The translations under genes were made by a program, and so were the position numbers. Below the pieces are notes generated by a model. The model was not told where the DNA came from, searched no databases, and saw only the letters and a list, made by a program, of their open reading frames with translations. This document shows, in pieces, positions 39,152 through 53,100 of a stretch of DNA of 64,000 nucleotides. This DNA comes from Hymenolepis diminuta (Eukaryota; Platyhelminthes; Cestoda; Cyclophyllidea; Hymenolepididae): the NCBI GenBank assembly GCA_900708905.1, contig CAADRB010000009.1, forward strand, positions 411,168 through 475,167, written 5' to 3'. Every line of letters starts with the position of its first letter. Within the stretch, counting starts at the first letter, position 1.

Positions 39152-42100
39152 TCACCGACTCATAGCCACAGCCAATTTGGTAAATATATCCGAGGTTCCA
39201 TTTGGATTTTTGACACTCTGCGTCAGATTTATAGATAACTAAACCAAAAAAAGGATACACAAGCAGTCACGCACAATAGAATTAACAAGTGTATAAAACT
39301 ACAGTTACCTCTTGAGCATCGGCTGAGCGTACATCGCCACGCAACATCAAGATGGCATAAATCTGATCCGTTCTCACATCAGGAAAGTGTTGTTGCAAAC
39401 GCTGTGAAGAACAATATAACGTCATTTACGATATGTAGACCTAAATAACATATGGAATATAATATACTCACTCCGATATCCAAAGAAAGCATACTAAGGT
39501 CATCATTCGTGAGGAATTTTCCAATCAACCCAATAGCCTCGTAACCCTCATAAATCTATTATAAATATATTGCATAGATCGATTAAAATATACTGAAACC
39601 AACTAATTACCTTTGCAGCTACAGGGATCTTATTTTCAAAGAATACCCTTAGAATTCCCGAGGTTTGAACCAACTTTTCTCCAGCTGTATGACGCTCATG
39701 GCTGGAATTAAAATTGAGAGTTCTCGTGAGTAGGGTTCGCAGAAAATCGATAAGAAGATGTGTAGCCAATCGAGGTATCAAATTTTGATAGTATATTTGA
39801 TTGACATGGACAAGGGTCTCGTTGTAATCAAGGAATGTTCCGGTAATGCATTGCGCGGTTAGATCGCCCGGGCTGAGCCTGTAAAGAAGTAAAATTATTC
39901 GTTTATAATACGTGATGAAAGGATAAGGTGATTAGCTCTTACCATTCACGAGTGAGAACAGCAGACATAACGGGAGTCAAATCCAGGAAGATTGTTTCTT
40001 CTGCACAGTTCAGGCTATAAACATCAAACAATTAAGCGAGCTGTATTAATTCTAAATACATTTTGACTGTAAAGAAACATACCAAAATGCTGCCACCTTT
40101 GCGTATTCGTCTTTGAGACCACCTAATTGGGGTAGGAGACGTCCCTTCAAGTGAGATTCGTTTTCGACCTCTTTGTTTATAACAGCCGCGAAACTGTTTG
40201 CGATTGTCAGAGTGTTGTTGGCATTGGCCAGCTGTAAAGACAAATCAAAGATAAGAATTTCTTGTTTTTTTACGAATTTGTTTAAATTATCTCAAAATGG
40301 TGATGGGTTCTATCAGAATCTTCCGGACCAAAGACGAAAAATATCACCAAAAATATTATTTTTAAGAGGATTCTATCAATTAGCTGTCCTGTGATGCAAA
40401 AAGATGGTGCAATTTGAATACACCAACAGCGATTTTTTAAACTTTTATCAAGTAACTGTAATTTCGGATTCCGAAGGATTCTGATTAACTGTTCAAAGAC
40501 TTCACGTCCATAAAATGTTCTGATTTCTTTTCGATGAACATCCAGAACCATATAAGGACGTTATTCTTGTAAAAGAGCTCTAACAGTCCCAGAAAAATGG
40601 AACCGAGCGGATTTAAAGCACATCTAGATGAGAGAAACAACAGATTCAAGTGAGCTCAATTTAGTGAAAAGGATATTAAAGATTCGTCAGTTCCTCTAAA
40701 CTATGAATCTAACACTATCCAAATGGGTACCAATTTAAGTATGAAAAGAACGGTAAACTTAAATGAATGTAAAAGGTTAAGAATACAGTGAAACTTACAA
40801 TATACTCAATATAGTAAGGAAATCTCGCACGATCGATAAGATAGGCATTCCGATATTCCCGTATACTATCTGCAAAATAAGACGATATTAAACCACGAAT
40901 TTTAATAGAAAATTCACTTTCAAGCAAGTAGAAAGAACTTACTCTCGTAGTTCCTAGCGAATGAAAAAATTTCCTGGGTACACTGGACCAAAAAGCTCTC
41001 TCGAACGACATTTCCAAGAAAATGAAGCAGCTTCCCCTCTCCAACCTAAAAATTGAATTAATTTAGTACGGCATCACTACATTCATGATCAAAACACCGA
41101 TTAAATATTAACAACTTACCAATTCATTAATGGGAGAAAGAACCATAAGTGAGAGAGGTGTATAGTAATTTGAAGCATCATTCAGTTCTGGTTTTGTGGA
41201 TCGTTTCCAATCCTGTATATAAAAGTTTTATAATAAGGAGATAATATTATATTGAATAAGAAACAATACAGCAAGAGGAGGTGGGAAAACATACCTCAAC
41301 ATCAATGGCTAAGGACTTGATTAGCCAGCCGTTTAGTTTGATAATTGTCTTTCGGACGTATCTGAAAGTCAAATAACCGTTAAAATTTTCCCTACTATTA
41401 AGGGTACAAATCTCATCTTTCACTCAATGTAATATTGAAAGTTCCACACCTTCCTGTCCGATTCTAAAAATAGCTTATCATTTTTCGATCAAATGAACCA
41501 AATATACAATAAGTTATTTTAAATAATAAATTTGATCAATACTATTCCATTATAAAATAGATTTAAAAATTTCGTAGATAATAGGGCAAAAATGGAAATC
41601 TGTTATAAAAGGAAAGGCAACTCAATACCTGATAGGAAAGAAGAGTGGTTTTGAAATTCTCATTTGTTAACCCAGAAAGCATGCATACTTAAATTCACTA
41701 ATTTATTCAATCAGCAAATACATATGTTCTGAATAGCATTTTCATTCGAAATCAGTCCATAATAGAGAATAGACGACGATGTTCAATGTTCTTCATCAAG
41801 AAAGTGTGGAAGCTCTTAAAAGCCCTTCTAAGAGATTGTCTTAAAAATTTTGCTGATTAACTATCAAGTTTGAAGGGGCGCAAAGACAACTCTTTGGCAA
41901 TTTTTAATAAAGAAAATTTTACCTCAAGTTGTGCCTGCATGTACCTCATGTTAATGTAGCGAAAATAAGTAAAAGTAATTTGCAGAGAAATCAAGCATTT
42001 TTGATATCTATATCTATTTCAATTTTGCACTTACTCTTGACGAAGACTCGTCAATTTATCATCAGGTAGTAGATTCGGTGGGTATTGGATATTGAGTCGA

Positions 42101-43809
42101 GAAAAATCCACATTGAAAAGCGGGTGCTTCATGAACTCTTCCGTACTAAGACAGTAAAACGCCAATTATATATAATGAGTAAGATAAACAATAATGACAA
42201 AAAGAAGGAAAAAGCCCACTGATATGCATTAATCCATCCAAGCAGTTGGACAATCTCAGTATCATTTAAACCCTCGTTAATCAGATTTTCAATCTAAATT
42301 AACAATAGATTATTAAAAATTAAGCGCTCACATGTATGCCGATAGCATCATGATAGATCTCAGCAAATCGATCGAAAATTTCGTAATCGGGAGGAAAAAA
42401 CACTGGGCAGATGTTCTATAAAACCAACAGGTAAATGGATAAACCCAGAAATAAAGAAAAGAACAGCAATGAATAGAAGCAGCCAACCTTGGCAATACGC
42501 AAATCTCTCAAAGCATGTTGACGGATAGCCTCGTTATGTCGTACCAAACGAGTTTTTTCATTCTCCGAATCAACTGCACACCCTTGAACACTGAAATCAG
42601 AGAAGGAAAATAAGTACTATCAAGCAAAATAAACCCACCGATCTTGAATAGTTTTAGCTAATTCTGCAAAGAATTTTTTCTTCCACTCTTTGGGCCGTCC
42701 ATCGGGCATAAAACCATTCTTAGCTTGTCGCTTTTTCCAAATCATGTCGGCCCTAAATTAAAATCAATTAAATTGTAACAAAATTCAACGACTAACCTTT
42801 CTTCTCGATCAATAATACGGATGCAGTTAACACAGAGAACGTTCTGTGTGACCACAGCACTGGTTAGTGTTGCACCAACATGTTTAATTTTTTCCAGAAT
42901 CGAAGTATTTAGCTCTTCTAAACCTTTAAAGAACGTTCTCAAAGTCTATTTGTTAAATAAAATCAGGAAAGATAAAGCTCACATCAAGGTCCGCAGAGGA
43001 ATTTTGTTTGAATACGTCACACATAATTTCATCCCGTATTCCTTCAAGTTCTTGAATTCTGTTAAACCAAAAAGATAAATAACCGATTAACTTCTCTACC
43101 GTTTGTGAGCCTCAAGAAGATTTTCACATTCAATAAAACTCCTGGCCTCCGCTAACGTGTCCGGAACTTTAACCAAATAGGACATATTTTCTATAGCTGC
43201 GACGAGCTAAAGTGATGATATTAGAGCAAAATAATTGAAACAAAAACCTGTTTGTGTTTTGTAGAGATAACATGTAACTGACTCAGAGAAGATGGAAGAC
43301 CGCTTATGGTGTCGAGAGAATTCTCGATTTCTGAAATGCTTGAAAAGGTAATGGATATGGTAGAAGAAAGGAAGCAAAGTCAACCTACCGGCCAGCACAG
43401 ACTTTGGAAATTCCGAGTGCAGACTCCAATTTATCTAAGCCATTTTGAATACTGTCAAGCTGACCGTGAACAGCCATCTTCAACTGAGCTTCAGTTGCAG
43501 TCTTTACTAGAATTATCCTTTTACTGTTTTAAAAATACCTTTTGGTTTAGAAAACGTGTGCGGATGACATCAATATTTTCCAAACTGTCAGGTTTCTAAA
43601 TAAAATATTTTTAAAAATCTAGTACTTAAATCTCTTAGAATACATTAACGTTTAAAGAAAGCCGAAAGACAACAGTCTTAAAGTATTATGTCACAAAAAA
43701 CCGCATACGGAGATTAAGATACCTGAAATGCTTCTACGACGCGCTTTTCAGCATTTCGACAAGCGGCTTCCTCTAATCGAGATAAGGAATCGACGGAGGA
43801 AGACTTCAT
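39152..43809 (-). CDS. EXOC3: exocyst complex component 3 / Sec6 (22 exons, complete)
   Basis: Exons (minus): 43809-43723, 43595-43539, 43501-43389, 43338-43248, 43206-43100, 43058-42983, 42945-42797, 42752-42639, 42590-42488, 42415-42332, 42293-42221, 42145-42035, 41361-41295, 41212-41120, 41045-40943, 40869-40799, 40231-40083, 40014-39943, 39878-39611, 39555-39472, 39401-39309, 39238-39152; about 750 residues, close to human EXOC3. Sec6 similarity runs end to end: TEAQLKMAVHGQLDSIQNGL, IIDREER, KKRQAKNGFMPDGRPKEWKK, ETIFLDL, SHERHTAGEKL, and HFPDVRTDQIYAILMLRGDV near the C-terminus. Sec6 is a helical-bundle subunit of the octameric exocyst, which tethers secretory vesicles to the plasma membrane. 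Introns are mostly 37-200 nt; the longest are about 670 and 570 nt. The frame near 42240 needs one base more than I count. Confidence 0.93.
40232..40798 (-). other. 0.57 kb intron of EXOC3
   Basis: Phase-0 intron; the minus-strand open frame at 40551-40282 inside it does not resemble Sec6 and interrupts a continuous alignment, so it is treated as noncoding. Confidence 0.75.
41362..42034 (-). other. 0.67 kb intron of EXOC3
   Basis: Phase-2 intron; AT-rich, nothing recognised inside. Confidence 0.75.
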
Positions 43810-43843
43810 ACCGCCCTTCACCCCCGTATTTTGCGGGTAGTTA

Positions 43844-43847
43844 GCTA
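43844..43847 (-). other. splice acceptor just upstream of the EXOC3 start (5' UTR intron or trans-splice site)
   Basis: On the gene strand a pyrimidine-rich stretch ending TTTGTTTTAG stops 35 nt before the ATG at 43809. It could be the acceptor of a 5' UTR intron or of spliced-leader trans-splicing, which is known in flatworms. Sequence alone does not decide. Confidence 0.35.
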
Positions 43848-44568
43848 AAACAAACTGAATAAAATAGCTGAGGAATTTGCTATTATTTGGATAACTCGAA
43901 CATCTTTGAGTTAGATTTCAATTTTTATATAAATATATAGAAATAAATATATACATAAACACATTTATATGAACATATTCTTATAAATTATGCAACTTTT
44001 TGCTGATTTACACATCTTTTAATATAAGTAAACGTTATAAGACGCAGGGTAAGTAAACATACAAAAATCTGTTTTACTTTAGCTTAAGTAAGACATTAAG
44101 GAATGATTAAAATTAAAGTTACGTCTGTTTCTTGGTTGTCTCACACCCTATTTCATTAGAAAACATGGAAAAGGCGTCTTATTTTCTATTACGTTCCGAT
44201 CAAAAAGTAATCAATGGTGGTATTAAAAGGGAAGTAGTAGTCAACGGGTAATAGAATGCAAGAAGGAATTCGGTTATAAGTTCGCCCACCAAGAGGGACT
44301 TTACAAAGTCAATTACGTTTCATCTTCTGTTCTGTATTCGAACCCAAAGTCTGTTCTAAAGCAGATTAAAAACACATTACTAACGAATTTAGAAATGAAT
44401 TAATTGTCAAAGCCAGGCATCAATTTTCTAGATTTTGTAATTTTAACGCAGAATACGAGGTAATTAAAAATTAGGTAGGTATCTAAATTAGTTAAAGGCA
44501 TAACTTCAATCACTTATTTGAATATTTAATGAAATAATTCTAACTTATATATTTTTCAGCAAAATATT

Positions 44569-44624
44569 GCTATAGCCAGCAGATGTCTATCAACATCTGG
44601 CAATTAGAAATGATTGGCTATAGC
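44569..44624. repeat. nested inverted repeat (two stacked hairpins)
   Basis: Outer arms GCTATAGCCA (44569-44578) and TGGCTATAGC (44615-44624) are perfect. Inside lies a second hairpin with arms CAGATGT (44580-44586) and ACATCTG (44593-44599). Confidence 0.85.
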
Positions 44625-47106
44625 GTCCACAGGTGGTCCCGCTATGTGTTTGCATGTTTGGACATAGATACCTAAACAGGTGTCGGTTATCACGTCGAGA
44701 CACTGATGACGAGGCGCGATTGACGTCTAACGAGCAAATGTTTTGCATATAAACCTAATTTACTTATTAATAAATTGAGGTGGCTTGCCTGCCATCTTCG
44801 AACTGATTTGGCGACATGAGTGGCCTGACCTATTCCAAATATTCGATGATGTGGCTCCGGTAGACTTAACGTTATTACAAATATCATATCTTATTTATTA
44901 ACTGGTAGCCAGTCACAGCAGAATAAATCACTATATGCATGTTCGGTCTAATACAATAAGTAAATGTATAACCTGTTGACTTTGTAATACCTCAAGAAGG
45001 TATATGTTTAGGATTGTTCGAGAAAAGTAGAAGAGGATTGTGACATTTCTAGATACAAAAAATTTTGGTACGCCCTGCCTGACGAATACTTGTCGAGGGG
45101 ATATTAATGACGGTGACGACTGTGGAGGATTTAATGGGTAAGCCTCAGGTCGCTTGAAAACGAATAAATAGGGATTGGATAGGAAATTCTTCAGAGAGGT
45201 CCGACAAGACTGAAATCAATGTGAAACCAAGGAAAGCTTGTTTGAGAACATATATAATATTACTGATGATAGGAATGTACAGCCATGTTTACACTATATG
45301 CAATCACTTCTGACGCTGTTCCATTTGATAGAGAAACAGGTTTAACAAGATCTATTTTCTTGTTTTCTTCACATTTACCGCCCACATGCGCCGATCGCAT
45401 GGGAAGGAAACGAGCTTTGGTTTAGTTTGAATATGGTTGTATTGACCAAGGCATTTTAGAGACCTGATCTTGAGAGACAATTTGTGAGCGCAAAAGTACA
45501 GCAACTTTTCTTATGTTTCTTTAGACGGTATATTCATTTGGCCTAGTGATGAACAAGACAGGATTGCCGATCTAACTGTTGATTGGGAACGGCAGGCTCG
45601 GGGATACGTCGTACTGGAACAATTTTAGGCATGGGAGATTCTGTAGAGTGCGTAAGATTCACTACTTTAAATTATCTCTGAACGGTAGTTGCGATTTCAT
45701 TTCATCACTGGCAGCCTCAATATGAAATGCAGTGGAAAGTGCTTCAGAGGAAACAGGCAGATGGAGTATAATTTGAAAAACGGTGACCTTTGATGTGTTA
45801 AAAACATCAAGAGCCATTATATTCTCAATTTTTGGCGGAAGAATATTTTTTTCCGCGAAAAAGCTCTCAAATATCTCCTAAAGAATGGAGCAGTCCACCG
45901 TATGTCGAGAAATCGCCATAGATAGTAACTAATGTGTGCTCGCCACTAGTTATAACCTTATTTCCCTCCAAAAATATTTTTCAAAGCCAGAACTCAATAA
46001 ATAACACTTAGTTGCTCTAATGATAGAGTAAGATACGCAGTATAGAGCACTGGTATTAATGACGGCGAAACTGAAACTATATACAAAATAACCGGCCATG
46101 TTTATATTTTCATTTAATGCGCCAATCACGAGCTAGGGCACTGCTGAAACCAATAGCTGTGATCAAGATACAGTTAATCATAGGAGTAACAATCAGCAAA
46201 GAGGAAAGAAAGGCTTGAATTCACTGTCTCCATCTACGTGATCTGAGAGACGTGTCCATCCTTCTCCTTGGGTACAGACAACACACCTGAAACCATCGCT
46301 ATCCATCCTTTCTCCTGCTTGTGTACTACTTATCGGAAATCAGTTGTAATTATCTGTAATAACCACTTTTTTCAACGCTCGGCCCGTAGGCTTTACTACA
46401 ATATTGTTGTAGGCAACGTCACTGCAATTTACCACATTTTGAAAATATTTAGATTTTAAGCATAATTAGCAAGAAATTGTTCATTCAATTCTTCTTAAAT
46501 TATTCATTTTTATCTAATACTCTTATTTATCGGGATTTGATATTCGTTGTTAGACTGACACTGAATATTTGTAAATTGTCTTACTTTTGCGTTACGGATG
46601 TCGAGAGTATATAGCCATGCCTATCTACTCCTTACTAGGAATCTTTTCCCACTAAAGTTTTTAAATTTAGTCAGAGGAAGTCACTACATTGTGTCCGAAT
46701 GGGAATAGATATTATTAAGAATTATTTTTATAATAAAATTTGTAATACCTCTTCATTAATCTAATTTATAATATGCAATATTTTGAAATATGTGAATCAT
46801 GGTATGGAGCAAAACGCTGTCAAAATAAATGATAATACTCGATTGGTTTTGTTTTATACATCCATATTAATGGGTAAAATCTGGAGCGCTATTCGATCGT
46901 TTACTTTTTGATTGGGTTGATCAAGGTTAAGGTCGATTTTATAGTTAACCAATGATGTGATAGAATATGCCCTTTAATTTTACCTATCGTGGCGTTTCTT
47001 TGCGGATAATTTTTGTGATAGTTTGTGTTGCTTAGTAGCCACATGCTTTATAAAAAACTTATTAAAATTTGATTCAAGTCTATCATTTATTTATTCTTTT
47101 GATACA

Positions 47107-50100
47107 ATGGAATTAAAATTAGCAGAAGATAGTTCATCCAAGATGTCAACTCCTCCCTGGCAGACCAAGGAGACAGACTCACCCAAAGATCCTAAAGTCG
47201 AACACTGTGGGATTGGCTTGTGGCGTCCTTCTTGTCTTGAACCCCTTCGAGATATCCGAGCATTTATAGCAGCAATGTGTTTTGTTTCCTGTCTTCAAGC
47301 CTCCTATTCCGGCTACACCAGTTCCCAAATCACAACAATCGAAAAGCGATTCGCAATCGGCAGCATTGTTGTTGGAACGATAAATTCCTTCTTTGAAGTT
47401 GGTTATATCAGCTGCGTTATGATTGTTAGCTATTTGGGGGCTAAAGGGCGAGTACCTTTATGGATTGGTTGTGGACTTTTTGCCATGTCGTGTGGTGCGT
47501 TTCTCTTTTCAACTCCCCAATTCCTTTTTCCTTATGATCCCTCCCTCTCTACAAGCGGTCGTGAACATTTATGTTCCCAAAATCTTGAGAGTCAGAATTT
47601 TTCATCTAAAGTATACTGCAATACCAAAGAGTTTGGATCGTATCATTTCTTACCCATCCTTCTTTTCGCTCAATTTCTTATCGGCGCGGGTTCAAGTCCT
47701 ATTTTAACACTTGCGCCTCCTTTTGTTGATGACCACGTTCCGGCTTCTAAAGCTCCCGCTATGATCGGTAAGTGTTTTTTTACCGGAAACTGGTTATTAC
47801 AAGTCGACTTGAGTTAATTAATGTTTATTTTAGCTTCCCTGTATGCGTCCGCTGCACTTGGACCCGTCTTTGGATATGCCCTCGGTGCTTTAATGCTTCA
47901 GCATCCAATGGATAAGTGGTCAAAGGTAAAGGTTATTGGAACTCATCCTACTCCGGCTTCCGAGGACTGGATTGGTCTATGGTGGGCTGGTTATATCATT
48001 CTCGGTCTAGGGGTTTTAATCGGTGCTTATATACTCATCATGTTCCCTCGGACACTCCGCTCCACATTCACTCCACGTAAACGCTCTCTGGAGTCAGCTG
48101 TTATAATACCTGGAACGAGTACTTCACCTGTAGCCCTAGAGGATTCAAAGATGATTTCTGTCACGGTAGATGGTTCTCAAGGGATGGTCGACCAGCAGTC
48201 TCTTCCATCATCGTCTTCCTATCGAAATCGAGCTGCATACCAAGGTCACCAGAGATCATTCTCGGGAAATGTACCTTTCACTTCGGCCTCAGCATATGGC
48301 GGTACGCCTGTTCCGAATAGTAATACAAACTTCTTCCCTCCATCACGACCTCATCATCAAAGATCGGCTTCCGTGAGTAGTATCCTACTGCATGCAGCGA
48401 TTATTGCTGCTACGGCGTCCCATGCTGCTGAGGAAGATGAAGCCCTGCCTTCAACAGACACATGTTCAGAAAGTTCTTCTGATGATGAGTACTTTAGTGC
48501 TTCTCCACACGAAACAGAAAAATTAAGTGAGTCACTGTTTAGCTTCTTGAATATATTTGTTTATGTTTAGACGTCTTGTTCACTACATTGTCTTAAATGT
48601 GTTGTCGCTCATAAATGCGTCTTTAGCGTTATTCATTTGCTATTTGTTGTATTTACCATTTCCTGGATTTGTTTGCGAAATTAAAGCAGCTTTGAGGGGA
48701 AATAAGTGCCAAGAATCCATCAGTAATTGCTTAGTTTGTGAAAGGTTGACCTTATCGTAAAGAACGAACTATTTACAAGGGCTATTAATGAGATAATTTA
48801 TATCGTTGTGCGATGGTTTACATCGTTTAGCTTAAGTAGTTGACTAATTAAATTGATCGTCGCTTTACTTAACAATTAGTATGATCACCCACGTCTCGTT
48901 AGAGCGATATATTTCTTTGATTTTATTCTGCAGCATTAACTTTTTCATCATTTGGTTCATACATTTTATGTTGTTTTAATGAAAAATGTGTGCTATGATG
49001 TGCATTTTTCACTGACAGTCTTGTTACTTTGTATATCTTTATTTTGTTTTCATAGTACGGTTATTATTAGCAAAAAAAAACCTATTATTTTTTTCCGAAG
49101 ATAAGATTCGAAAATGAGGGTGCGCTATACTGATTTATTTGTTTATGTGAATCCGACAAGCGAATGCATACCTTTATGATCTTAAACTTGGGAAAGAGTA
49201 GACGGGAGTAGAATCTACGCGTTTTGATTTTCCCTCGCACCACTTCGGCTTTTAGATCGTGTTACATGTCATTTCCTTGCTGTTTTCTGGAATCCGTCAT
49301 TGATATTCTTTTACTTCCTTCAGAACCGAATATGTTCGCTAAAAGCATCAGAAATTAGTTGCTATGACACTTAATATGCCAGATTCTAGTAGAAAACTAT
49401 TTAACTACGCCTATATTTAGGCAAATTTAAAATCTATCTGTTTTTCCCCCTAAAAAGAAAATCAGTTGGATTTTGTACTGAAAAAATGTCGAAATTTGCG
49501 TTCAGCATTCTCTTGATTGAACACTTTCACTGATATTTTTTCCAGATATGTATACATTTTTAGTGGCCTGTTGTTACCCGATCCTTAATAGTTAAATGAG
49601 ATTTCAAATTAATGGTAGATATCGATCCACTATCCATTTAAATTGTTACCTTTAAGTGAATGCATAATTCGGATTGGCTTGGTCTAGGACGGCTCTTTGC
49701 TTGATGTCTAAGTGAATGAGGTCGGAATCGTTGATATCCGTTTTCTTTCTCTTAGCTTGCTCCAAATGTAATGAGGATTGGTGTAATTACAAATGTTAAT
49801 CATCTTACTCATATCTGTTCATTCACTATCAACTTAGTTCTACTATTGATTGAGACTAAAAGTAAAAATCTGCACTAAGAATAATTTCAGTAAGCATTAG
49901 CCTATATATATATATATATATATTAAGCAGTGGGAGGAGAATTTTCGTCCTAAAATACTAATAATGGATGAAAGAAAGACAGAGGATTGTAAGTTTATTT
50001 TTAGTGGTTATTAATTGTTATTTACTATTATCCACATTAATATATTAAATTACAGTAAGTCCAACAAATGATAAAGGTAAAGAGAGTAACGTCAAGGTAT

Positions 50101-53100
50101 CCAAGAATCTTCATTTGATTTTTGGACTTTGGTTGTAAAATATTTACTAAATGGGCAGTTCACGTTCCAAAACTCAAGTATCACGATTCGTGTCCTGGAT
50201 TTTGCAGCAAATGTTTGTCTGCAATGTTCGGTGCTTATTGACCGGTATTATTTAATCAGAAAGGTTGTTCTTGCCGCTTCAATTCATTTTTTTTCCAATG
50301 GTTGAGAAAGCAAATGATCTTATTGAGATATTTCATAGCTTACGATTTTAACAGCAGAGATGAGATAACATTTGATAAAGACTATTAATAATAATATGTT
50401 GATTGTAGTCCCAAAATAAAATTATTTAATATCAATGTACTAGTAGCATACCAGTGGTTTGTCTGGTGCGTCAGATGATAGAAGTTAGAATCCAATCGAT
50501 ACAAGAAGTGCATCAGATGACATGAGCTCGACGGATTCTTGGTGAATTGATTAAGAATACAAACCATTATCAAAGTGACCGAATAGTTCATAATCTCTAT
50601 ATCTTATGTAGAATATGTCTCCAACAGACTCAAAGACGTTAACTAGTGTCAACTCAGACTGAACATGAGAGTAAATGGCCAAAGTATATGCTACTTAAAT
50701 TTTGAGCCAATAAGTTGGGTATAGCTTCCCAACCATCTCCATAATGTAATTGTGCGGATTACTTGACTTAATTCTTCATTATTTGGGGTGTTGTGTCTGT
50801 ATTTATTAACTGTTTTGTTATACTGAAACGAAGTTATAATTACTTTCGTTCGATATTTTCTGGAATTGTATGTCTCCCTTTGCTTGTAGATAAACGCCGA
50901 AGTCGAATAGACCAAACAACGGGCACTAATGAGTTCAAATCCTCCCATTCCTCAATCTATCGCAGTAAGAGTCTGACAGCTCGACAACAACATCAACATC
51001 ATCGCCGTTGGGCCTCTAGTTTCTGGTCATCCTCAAGGTCATCCAGTCGAGGTGTGCCTGGAAGTCATCTCTCAAGGAGATCTCAAAATACCGCAGAAGC
51101 TTTGGGCATTCCACCGCCAATTCTGGATGTTATGCTTGAGGATACTACCGCTGAGGCGTCGACGATATCGAATGTTCCAAAGGTATGGTGATTTTTTTGT
51201 ATATAATTTGAATACCTTCTATCAACTATCTCCTTAAGTACTGGAATTGAAGTTTGTTTTAGAAATGAATGACTTTAAGCCAATCAGGATCTATTCCTAT
51301 CTGGGTAGGTGAATTTGACATCTAGATTCATAGTTCGACTTATCTGTGTAATAATTTTTGTTTTAAGTTTAATATGCCACCTAGCATCAACTGCTTTTAA
51401 ACGTTGAAGTCGTGTTTGTAGTATTTGCTGTAAATGAACAGTGTAGGAGGTTAAGAAAGTATTCCAAATATCTCTCCAATAGAATTTTGTACTCGATAAA
51501 CTTTTGACAACGTTTGAATCAAATATCTTAAATTTCTCCAGGTCTGTGAAGGCACTATTGGGTGGGAAAAACATCTGCACTCGAGACAAGAAAAGACAGG
51601 GCTAACGCAGATAGTAGGCACCTAGCAGTGAACCTTCCAGTCCGAATTAGGACAGGTAGGATAACTCTCAAACCCATGTTAGAAAGGCATTTTTTTCAAT
51701 ATATATAGGTATTAGGTCTTAGGTATATGTGTTGTGACAACGCACTAGACGTCCTAATTAACTTATTATTTTTACCCGAAATTTAAAAAAAAAATAAAAT
51801 CAAATGTTTTGAATTAGTTAACTAGTAGTCTAAAGAATTAATGTTTGTTTTTTTTTACTTCTCAATGGCGTCTAAGATCTAGATCAGCTTCTCATGGTCT
51901 TGTTTATAATTTGTGACATTTAATTAACGTACAACAAGTTTTGAAAATACAAAAGTACTTCCTTTCGTCAGTCCTACATTTTCACATTTTATTTCGTTTA
52001 CTATGCACATCCTTATCATGGGAATTCTGCACTAATCCGTTTTGCAATATTTTTCTATGTGATTTGTGATTTGTCATTGTCACAATTGTTTTGTTTTCTT
52101 GCTACTTTGTATCGAAAATGGTATTCTTAATCACACACACAGTTTTAATAAAAAAGTACTTCTTTTTAATGCAATCTGATCATCAAATTATGTTTTGTGG
52201 CTTTCTTTTGAATAAAAACAATCAATTTTAGTGTTTTTTTTTAATTACCTATATGAATTATCTCACCATGTGACGATTGGATGAGTTGTATTCCTAGCTC
52301 TCGTTAAATAGCTTTTTGGATGCAAGTGTTAATCATGACTAAAAGTAACTGTAGATAAGGATTTAATAAGCTAGAGATTTAACAGCGATGCAATTTTCTG
52401 AGCCAAATTCATAAAATTTTGTCAGTCCATCGGGCACTTAATTCCTGAGCCAACCTAGGAAAGCCCTTTCAAACATTTTTCTTGCGTAGAGGAGTAGCAT
52501 CGCAGAGCATCCATGGTAATGCCCAGATTTAACCTGGGCGGTTTGGCCATTCTGCTCACTGGGTGTGCACCGATGGGCGTCGAATTCGTCATTTCTGACT
52601 TCAGAGATTAGCCCACTAACCTCTGCGCCACCGGCTTTTGTAAATTGAAAATTTGCATCTCATGCTTGCGCCACCAACGCTTAATTTTTCAATCCCTGTT
52701 CTCGTACCTGGGAATGAATTTTTCCCACTTCTATATTATTAGCTAGCCAATCTCATGTTTCTAGAGTACTTGCAAAAGCGTGTACTTTATTAATAAAAGG
52801 AAGAGAAGTCCTTGTTGAGCTACCGTAGCTATTAGTAATATCAAAGTGGGTAGCCAAGATTGTAATATTAGCTCTATGGTTTTATAAGAGCGACAGTCAT
52901 ACTAGGATTTTGTGAATCCGGATTTGAAGCATGGCCGTCTATTGGCAGCCTTTTTAACAAGTACTATTTTTAAAACCCGACCTTTGTGCTAGTGGTTTTT
53001 ACAACCTGATTCTCATATTGGGTTGTTTTTATAGCTTTTAATATCCAGTTAACTTGATCGTTTTGGTTACTAGATATTTCTGAATTTTTTATTTGCACAC

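Larger units (their letters stand above)
43810..47106. promoter_or_regulatory. divergent intergenic region between EXOC3 and SLCO
   Basis: A 3.3 kb AT-rich interval that should hold both promoters. It contains a nested inverted repeat (44569-44624) and, next to it, a second short inverted repeat around 44642-44667. No coding region recognised; open frames at 44690-44887 and 46268-46459 lack support. Confidence 0.45.
48527..50889 (+). other. 2.4 kb intron of the SLCO gene
   Basis: Phase-1 intron. It contains a TA microsatellite (49903-49923) and dispersed repeat family B copy 2 (50115-50365). No coding signal. Confidence 0.7.

Noticed and set aside
40282..40551. Minus-strand frame of 89 codons between two EXOC3 exons
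   Set aside because: The flanking exons join in phase and give a continuous Sec6 alignment without it.
43502..43538. A non-canonical intron end in EXOC3 between the second and third exons
   Set aside because: Moving the acceptor to AAAG at 43502 gives a normal 37-nt GT-AG intron, keeps the frame and improves the Sec6 alignment.
44700..44745. CTGATGACGAG, resembling the core of a hammerhead ribozyme (known from flatworm SINEs)
   Set aside because: No GAAA box at the right distance and no pairing for stems I-III.
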